Assembly (NCBI GenBank): GCA_015039465.1
Contig: MU130377.1
Span: forward strand, 28,096-41,295
Length of the DNA: 13,200 bases
Origin: Phlegmacium glaucopus
Taxonomy: Eukaryota > Basidiomycota > Agaricomycetes > Agaricales > Cortinariaceae
Reading direction: 5' to 3'
Translations under genes and position numbers: made by a program
Notes under the pieces: model-generated
What the model was told of the DNA's origin: nothing
What the model saw: only the letters and a program-made list of their open reading frames with translations
Databases searched by the model: none
Shown here: piece by piece, positions 8,694-13,200 of the stretch
Numbering within the stretch: position 1 is the stretch's first letter
How the letters are laid out: each line of letters opens with the position of its first letter

Positions 8694-10478
8694 TCAATTG
8701 TTCAGCGAAATGCGCCTGATGAGGATGCTAATAAAGAAGGAAAATGGATATTAGGATTGCAAAAAATCAAGATTGAGAAACAAAATGATGCAAAACGACT
8801 CACGAAATATCGAGAGGCATCTCTTCAACCTGGGTGCTGTAGTATTCTGAAGTAGCATCGATCAGCCCCGGTGCCTCACACCAGTAGGACGAAGGGGGGG
8901 TTCACTCACGCTCAATTTCGCGTATCTTACTGATCTCTTCTTTTGTGACGAAATTGATAGCGATTCCTTTCCGCCCAAAACGGCCACCGCGTCCAATCCG
9001 ATGCATATACATCTCTTTGCTCTCTGGAAGGTCGTAATTGATGACGACAGCGACCTGCTGGACATCGATGCCACGGGCCAACATGTCGGTCGCGATTAAG
9101 ACCCGGGACGCGCCCGTCCTAAAGTCCTGGAGGTGAGCCTCACGATCCTTCTGCAGTTTCTTGCCATGCTGTGTAGAATGAGTGTGAAAATTTTAAGCAT
9201 CAAAAGACATAGTGGTGCTCTTACCGTAGCCAAGGCAGGGAGCTCTCGCTCTTCCAACTGGACCACAAGCGCGTCCACCCTTTTGCGGGAATTACAAAAG
9301 ACGACAGTGGGGTGGGTGAAAGTCTCGGTGGTGTATAGGTCACACAAGGTATCCAGCTTCCAGTCTGGTTTTTCCATGATGATGAAGAATTGTTTGATAC
9401 CTTCGAGGGTGAGCTGCCCCCTTTTGACGAGGATCTTGACGGGGTTGCTGCCCATGATGACTTTGGTCATGTTATGGAACGCGTCCGGGAACGTGGCTGA
9501 GAGTAAGACGACCTGCATGCCTTCTTGAGGGAGAAGCTCGAACACTAGTAACATGAAACGGCGAGTTTTCCAAAGTTCAGTTTGTTATCAAATCACGTAC
9601 TTCGGAGGGGAGAAAGACCTGCCTTTCAAGATCTGCTTTTTGAACCCACGTGAAAACATCTCGTCGGCCTCGTCAAGACAAAGGATCTTGATCTTGTCAG
9701 TCACGAGCGCCCCCCGCTTGACCAGGTCAAGCAACCGGCCGGGTGTGCCCACAACGACGTGGACGCCCTTCCCCAGCTTTTTAACGTCCCCAGAAACCTT
9801 TCTCCCTCCGATACAGTCATAACATCTGATATCCATATACTGTCCAATCGCGAGGACCACCTTCTGTGTTTGCTGCGCCAACTCTCGACTCGGCGCGAGG
9901 ATAAGTGCCTGAGTCGCGTTGAGAGATAAGTCCAGCTAAAAGGTTTTGGTTCGATAGAAAAAAAAAATACACTTCAGCCTCAGCTGTGAACGGCATCAAC
10001 GAAATTATGAACACCCCCCCACCTTTTGGAGGATACCGATGACGAATGCGGCGGTTTTCCCAGTACCGGACTGAGCTTGCATGATAAGATTACGACCCTG
10101 CAGTAGAGGCATGATGGCGCGTTGTTGGACGGGAGATGGTTTCTCCAAGCTTTTAGGGAGATCTAATTAGCCTTCGCAGGCCCTGCGCGTCGGAATAGCT
10201 GATAGGGATCCCTCACCCATAGGCATAAACCCCTTTGAGCAGGCTTTTCTTGAGTCCCATTTTGTCAAAACTGGCGTGATCTATTATCAGTTTCCGCGCT
10301 GATTATTTCGGAGAAGGAAAATGGAGAAGACAGAACTCGTCAGTGAGTTGGCCCCCCCAATCAGACTGGATCTGAATGTCATCATCATCAGAGTCGTCTA
10401 AGTTTCTGGAGAGGAAGTTGATCAGTTAACTCCGCAGGGTTTCCTCAATGGCCCAAGGACAACTCACCGCGGTGGCAT
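8694..10478 (-). CDS. eIF4A-like DEAD-box ATP-dependent RNA helicase, nine exons
   Basis: Joining exons 10478-10468, 10405-10337, 10270-10217, 10149-10023, 9935-9623, 9544-9225, 9168-8910, 8846-8804 and 8727-8694 gives one frame of 410 codons (409 residues), close to the usual eIF4A length. Motifs in order: Q motif GLEKPSPVQ (45-53), Walker A AQSGTGKT (70-77), Ia PSRELA (102-107), Ib TPGR (151-154), DEAD (175-178), SAT (207-209), ARGID (329-333), HRIGRGGR (354-361). eIF4A unwinds 5' leader RNA in the cytoplasmic eIF4F complex. [13 protein letters not shown], rather than the GRSGR of eIF4A-III, favours eIF4A. The start is chosen because ATG CCA CCG CG joins in phase to the acidic N terminus ([16 protein letters not shown]). 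Odd points: a GC-AG intron, HGKK where HGD is usual (299-302), Ser for Thr in motif Ia, and a C-terminal extension. If intron 8 were retained, the protein would end at TGA 8802-8800. It may be a divergent paralogue rather than the housekeeping copy. Confidence 0.9.
9545..9622 (-). other. GC-AG intron in the helicase gene
   Basis: On the minus strand the exon ends AAAG|GCAGGT and the next begins TACTAG|TGTTCGAG. Only a GC donor here gives the right phase, producing [20 protein letters not shown], in line with the family. The nearby GT sites (at GGCAG|GTCTTT and CCGAA|GTACGT) leave the wrong frame. The donor fits the strict consensus of GC introns (AG|GCAAGT-like). Confidence 0.75.
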
Positions 10479-10694
10479 TGTTATTACACGAGATTATGTT
10501 CGCGGTTTCTGTCGCGGTGGTTCAATATGAGTTGGACCGGTGTTTTGAAGGCCTCGAAGTTGTAGTCCGCGGTGGGGGGTAGGAAGCAGAGCCAGAAAGG
10601 AGAGCCGAAGCCTTGCAGCTGTCCTTTCATATCTCTGAACGTACGTAAGTGACATTGTTACGTAGTGATTAGTAGCAGCGGATTGACGTATGAT
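10479..10694 (-). promoter_or_regulatory. Helicase 5' flank with pyrimidine-rich tract
   Basis: Reading towards the start codon, a CT-rich stretch (10606-10568, containing CTCTCCTTTCTGG and CTGCTTCCTACC) precedes CCGCGG-type motifs and the leader ending TAATAACAATG. CT-rich core promoters without a clear TATA box are common in well-expressed fungal genes. This is inference from composition. Confidence 0.4.
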
Positions 10695-10878
10695 GGCAAT
10701 TTCATTTCAAACTCAGCGAAAATGCTGACATTTGGCTGCCACCTGTCGTTCAAACGTTCAAATTTGGGCCTGTCCGCCATCTTCCATTCCACCAAACCTC
10801 TCGGAACTAACAGGCGTCATCTACAGAGCCCTAAGTATCCAGTTAGAAAAGCTTCCAGTCGATTGGAGGAGCACGAAC
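10695..10878. repeat. Dispersed repeat B, second copy
   Basis: Direct-orientation partner of 8271-8408, longer by about 45 bp in the middle. It ends with the shared 18-mer GATTGGAGGAGCACGAAC (10861-10878). It lies about 215 bp upstream of the helicase start, so the two copies bracket that gene. From 10879 to 11106 I see no gene. Confidence 0.8.
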
Positions 10879-11106
10879 GACCCCTATCCACCCACGACTG
10901 CATGTCCCTGGAGCAGCTTTAAAATAAAAGTCATGGCGTTACAAGGCTATAGTATCGTAAGATATCTATTCGATACGTGATCGGACAAAACTCGGATCTG
11001 CCGTGCTGAAAACAATGGCCCACTCAAACAGGTGAGTATAAATTGTATAATTTATGACAGTAGCGGTTTGATAAGACCGTCATCGCTGTATTTGAGCTAG
11101 AACTCT

Positions 11107-11114
11107 TATATAAA
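11107..11114 (+). promoter_or_regulatory. TATA box of membrane-protein copy 1
   Basis: TATATAAA lies 44 bp before ATG 11151, followed by the leader GGGTCAG-GATGCAATAGGT shared with copy 2. Confidence 0.7.
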
Positions 11115-11150
11115 GCACGGGTCAGGGATGCAATAGGTAGACACGAAATC

Positions 11151-11590
11151 ATGAAACTAACCGTTAGAGACTGTCACTTCACAATCATTGGACTATATCT
11201 CGAAGGATTTCTATACGGTAAGATTTTTTTTCTACAACCTTTCATAGCTCTTGCTAATGAAGTACAATATTAACCCGTCCCAGGACTCTGTTCAGGCATA
11301 TTCGCAATGTACTTACAAGACCACTGGGCATTGAAAAAAGCCGCTAACAAGATGAAAACCATCCTTTTCAATACTCTGTGTGCTCTATATTTTTTACGCT
11401 TTCAGTTGTGCAGTTTCACCAGAATCCGAACTTGAATCCAACAGCATTACCCGACATATATATTATTCATGGCATAGTAACTGGTTGCTGCAATTTCATA
11501 ACTCAATCTATCCTAGTATGTAAAAACTGTTTATCCATGATATCATTTGTTTTATTCATGCGAATCTTAAAGCTTAAAGATCTACGGCGT
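11151..11590 (+). pseudogene. Membrane-protein paralogue, copy 1, deleted and truncated
   Basis: Exon 1 is 11151-11217 (MKLTVRDCHFTIIGLYLEGF, then LYG). The first intron is 11218-11283 (GTAAGA...CCCAG) and exon 2 starts at 11284 (LCSGIFAMYLQDHWA). Compared with the paralogue at 12548, an 86-bp deletion at the 11390/11391 junction removes the last 51 bases of exon 2 and the first 35 of the next intron, donor included. Reading on hits TGA at 11433-11435. The old exon 3 is still visible at 11414-11515 (FHQNPNLNPTALPDIYIIHG...), with donor CTA|GTATGT. Exon 4 survives only for its first codons (ATCTAC, 11580-11585) before similarity stops. The leader and TATA box are kept, so it may still be transcribed, but it cannot make the full protein. 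Confidence 0.85.
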
Positions 11591-12204
11591 TCAACCAAAT
11601 TACCATCGAGATAGTAGTTAGATGATCATATAGAGTCTAAAGGCAGCATACACTAGATCTAGTAGGTATGCTGTGGTCAATTGTGACAAAGACTCACCTT
11701 GAAACGTAAAGCTTGTGTTGTCCTATTCTTGAAACAAGTTTTAGGTACCGTCTGTCCGGAACCATTGAACATCGATCTCACTACTACCGTTCCATCGCTG
11801 GTTGCTGGTCACTGGGTACTTGGGACTGTCCAACAGATCAACAACGATATCCTCCAGTAAATTGGCCACATATTTATCCAGATTCCAACGTCATTCACAA
11901 CTTCAGATTGATCATAGGTTCTAAGCCCATATTGCTCAGGCTGAGGTTCATTGTAGGCACGACCTTGGATAATTTTCTGGATCTTATGGCAGAGAGCGGT
12001 GCAAGGAATAAGAGCATGGCAAGGTCTAAAGGTACTTAACCTAATATCTCCTCGTCAATAAAAACTCATTGCCCTCTATTTATCTCACCGGTGAAGACGG
12101 CTCTCTTCCCATACAAATCGGATGGCACAAATACCACATGCCAGCTAAATCCGATCAACTCTGTTGCTTAGCAGCGAATAACATTCAAGTTGCGAACATA
12201 CCTC
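11591..12204. other. Interparalogue spacer with a palindrome and coding-like patch
   Basis: After the broken exon the similarity to copy 2 ends. A 30-bp palindrome lies at 11644-11673. From about 11743 to 11860 one plus frame reads GTVCPEPLNIDLTTTVPSLV then AGHWVLGTVQQINNDILQ, stopping at TAA 11858-11860; another frame stays open until 12039 (PTDQQRYPPVNWPHIYPDSN in part). Either may be an exon relic. I do not recognise a family and do not call a gene. Confidence 0.35.
11644..11673. repeat. 30-bp near-perfect palindrome
   Basis: Arms CAGCATAC (11644-11651) and GTATGCTG (11666-11673) enclose the perfect palindrome ACTAGATCTAGT (11652-11663) plus an AG spacer. It could form a cruciform or bind a dimeric protein. 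No function is shown. Confidence 0.8.
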
Positions 12205-12353
12205 AAGTTAAAATTAATCAATACCTACTACTAGTAAGGCAGTCTAGTAACATTGGTCAATATGATAATCATTGTCATGACTCAGGATCATCCTAGATTA
12301 CAATGCTGATGCTAGGCTATTTACCTTGGAAAGGGCCGTGAGGTGACAGCCAT
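12205..12353. repeat. Dispersed repeat A, second copy
   Basis: Partner of 8052-8149, same orientation and about 50 bp longer (see that entry for shared blocks). It lies about 195 bp before the membrane-protein leader. Confidence 0.8.
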
Positions 12354-12431
12354 TTTCTAGTTAGTACTGGCGATGCGGCACACATTCCTACCTGCTCGAA
12401 CTTTTGGTCATGATCTCGGGAAGTCGAACGC

Positions 12432-12467
12432 TGTAAAGCCGTAAACACGGCGACGGTGTACAGCCCT
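12432..12467. other. Nested inverted repeats before copy 2
   Basis: GCTGTA...TACAGC enclose GCCGT-AAAC-ACGGC, a small stem-loop-capable site about 30 bp before the TATA box. Only the symmetry is seen; a regulatory role is speculative. Confidence 0.4.
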
Positions 12468-12494
12468 AATTGACTGATGTGGATGCTAGACCCT

Positions 12495-12502
12495 TATATA
12501 AA
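12495..12502 (+). promoter_or_regulatory. TATA box of membrane-protein copy 2
   Basis: TATATAAA lies 53 bp before ATG 12548. The leader matches copy 1 except for about 9 extra bases near 12528-12536. Confidence 0.75.
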
Positions 12503-12547
12503 GCAAGGGTCAGAGATGCAATAGGTCGTTACAACAGACACGAAATC

Positions 12548-13200
12548 ATGAACTTGAAGCTAACCGTTGAAGACAGTAACGTCATAATCATTGGAATATG
12601 TCTCGAAGGTTTTCTCTATGGTACGATATTCTTTCTATATCTTTCATAGCTCTTGCTAAAGAAGTGTAATGTTAACCTATCCCAGGACTCTATTCAGGCA
12701 TATTCGCAATGTATTCACAAGACCACTGGGCATCGATAAAACCCGCTAACAAGACGAAAAACTTCCTCTTCTACGCTCTGTGTGCTCTATATATTCTATC
12801 CCTTGTTAATATTGTGCTTGATATGACAGTTACCTCATCCAAAGTTAGTAAAAATTCCATCCGTAACAATAACACGCCTTTTTACATTTTCAATTGTGCA
12901 GTTTCACCAGAATCCGAACTTGAGTCCAACGGTATTACTCGACATATATATTATTCAAGGCGCAGTAATTGGTTGCTGTGATTTCATAGCCCAATCTATC
13001 CTGGTATGTACAAATTACTTATCCATATCATTTATTTTATTCATGCAAATCTTAAAGATCTACCGTTGCTGGATTGTGTGGGGTTACAATATCCGTGTCG
13101 TGATCATTCCTTCAATTTTCGCACTTGCATTCTTAGGTCAGTCAACAGGCTATCCTTATTTTACTGTCTAATTTCGATTTATTGCCTCTAGCTATGTGGT
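12548..13200 (+). CDS. Basidiomycete multi-pass membrane protein family, copy 2, partial
   Basis: Five exons can be joined in one frame: 12548-12620, 12686-12843, 12902-13003, 13058-13136 and 13192 onward, all with GT..AG introns of 54 to 65 bases. The gene leaves the window after nine bases of exon 5. Likely membrane segments are NVIIIGICLEGFLYGLYSGI, NFLFYALCALYILSLVNIVL, IYIIQGAVIGCCDFIAQSIL and VVIIPSIFALAFLAMW. The exon 4 block IYRCWIVWGYNIRVVIIPS is typical of a large Agaricomycete family of predicted multi-helix integral membrane proteins of unknown function, by my recollection. The exon 2 donor AAA|GTTAGT (12844) is preferred because it alone keeps the phase into TTT CAC CAG. The start is the first ATG after the TATA box and is supported by homology with copy 1. 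Substrate or partner is unknown. Confidence 0.8.

Noticed and set aside
9133..9528. Plus-strand frame of 131 codons
   Set aside because: It is antisense to the helicase exons, whose motifs define the coding strand.
10665..10922. Gene in repeat B' (two overlapping plus frames)
   Set aside because: The similarity with repeat B is nucleotide-level with a roughly 45-bp length change; KLPVDWRSTN/KLPIDWRSTN is suggestive, but neither copy has a complete gene structure.
1..13200. tRNA or rRNA genes
   Set aside because: No cloverleaf with a T-loop GGTTCGA-type box and matching stems was found on either strand by eye.

Overview
The window reads as nuclear DNA of a basidiomycete fungus, most likely an Agaricomycete. 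Genes carry many short introns of about 55 to 90 bases with fungal GT..AG ends. There is a decayed Plavaka-type transposase, a transposon family I know from basidiomycetes, plus a solo LTR and lineage-specific multicopy families. I see no tRNA, rRNA, CRISPR array or bacterial-style operon. Species cannot be named from sequence alone.

Layout, left to right. 1-1130 (minus): a conserved-looking protein of unknown function that runs off the left edge and is broken at its 5' end by TGA (859-861), TAG (979-981) and a probable frameshift. 1360-2520: repeat-rich DNA in which the motif CTGGGTATAAAACACCGG and relatives occur three times on the plus strand and four times inverted, followed by a complex tandem array holding three 37-bp units. 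2521-3545: mostly featureless, with one short coding-like patch. 3546-6781 (plus): a Plavaka-like transposase pseudogene with readable zinc finger, two introns and a recognisable C terminus, killed by four stops and three frameshifts. 6941-7752: an 812-bp solo LTR (TGTTA...TAACA) with perfect 5-bp target duplications ATTGT. 7758-8693: AT-rich DNA with a 40-bp tandem repeat and two repeats (A, B) that recur later.

8694-10478 (minus): the one complete gene, a nine-exon eIF4A-like DEAD-box RNA helicase with a 409-residue product in my model. All helicase motifs are present, but it has a GC-AG intron, a diverged HGD segment and an apparent stop-codon loss at the C terminus. Direct repeats B (8271-8408) and B' (10695-10878) bracket it. 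11151-11590 and 12548-13200+ (plus): two paralogues of a basidiomycete multi-pass membrane protein family. The first is a pseudogene made by an 86-bp deletion across an exon-intron junction; the second is open in its five visible exons and leaves the window at the right edge. Both keep the same TATA box and 5' leader.

The genes do not form a pathway. The picture is one housekeeping-like helicase copy and a small tandem gene family sitting among old transposon remains and dispersed repeats. I found no convincing new biological system; the best leads are the divergent helicase bracketed by repeats and the TATAAAA inverted-repeat region.
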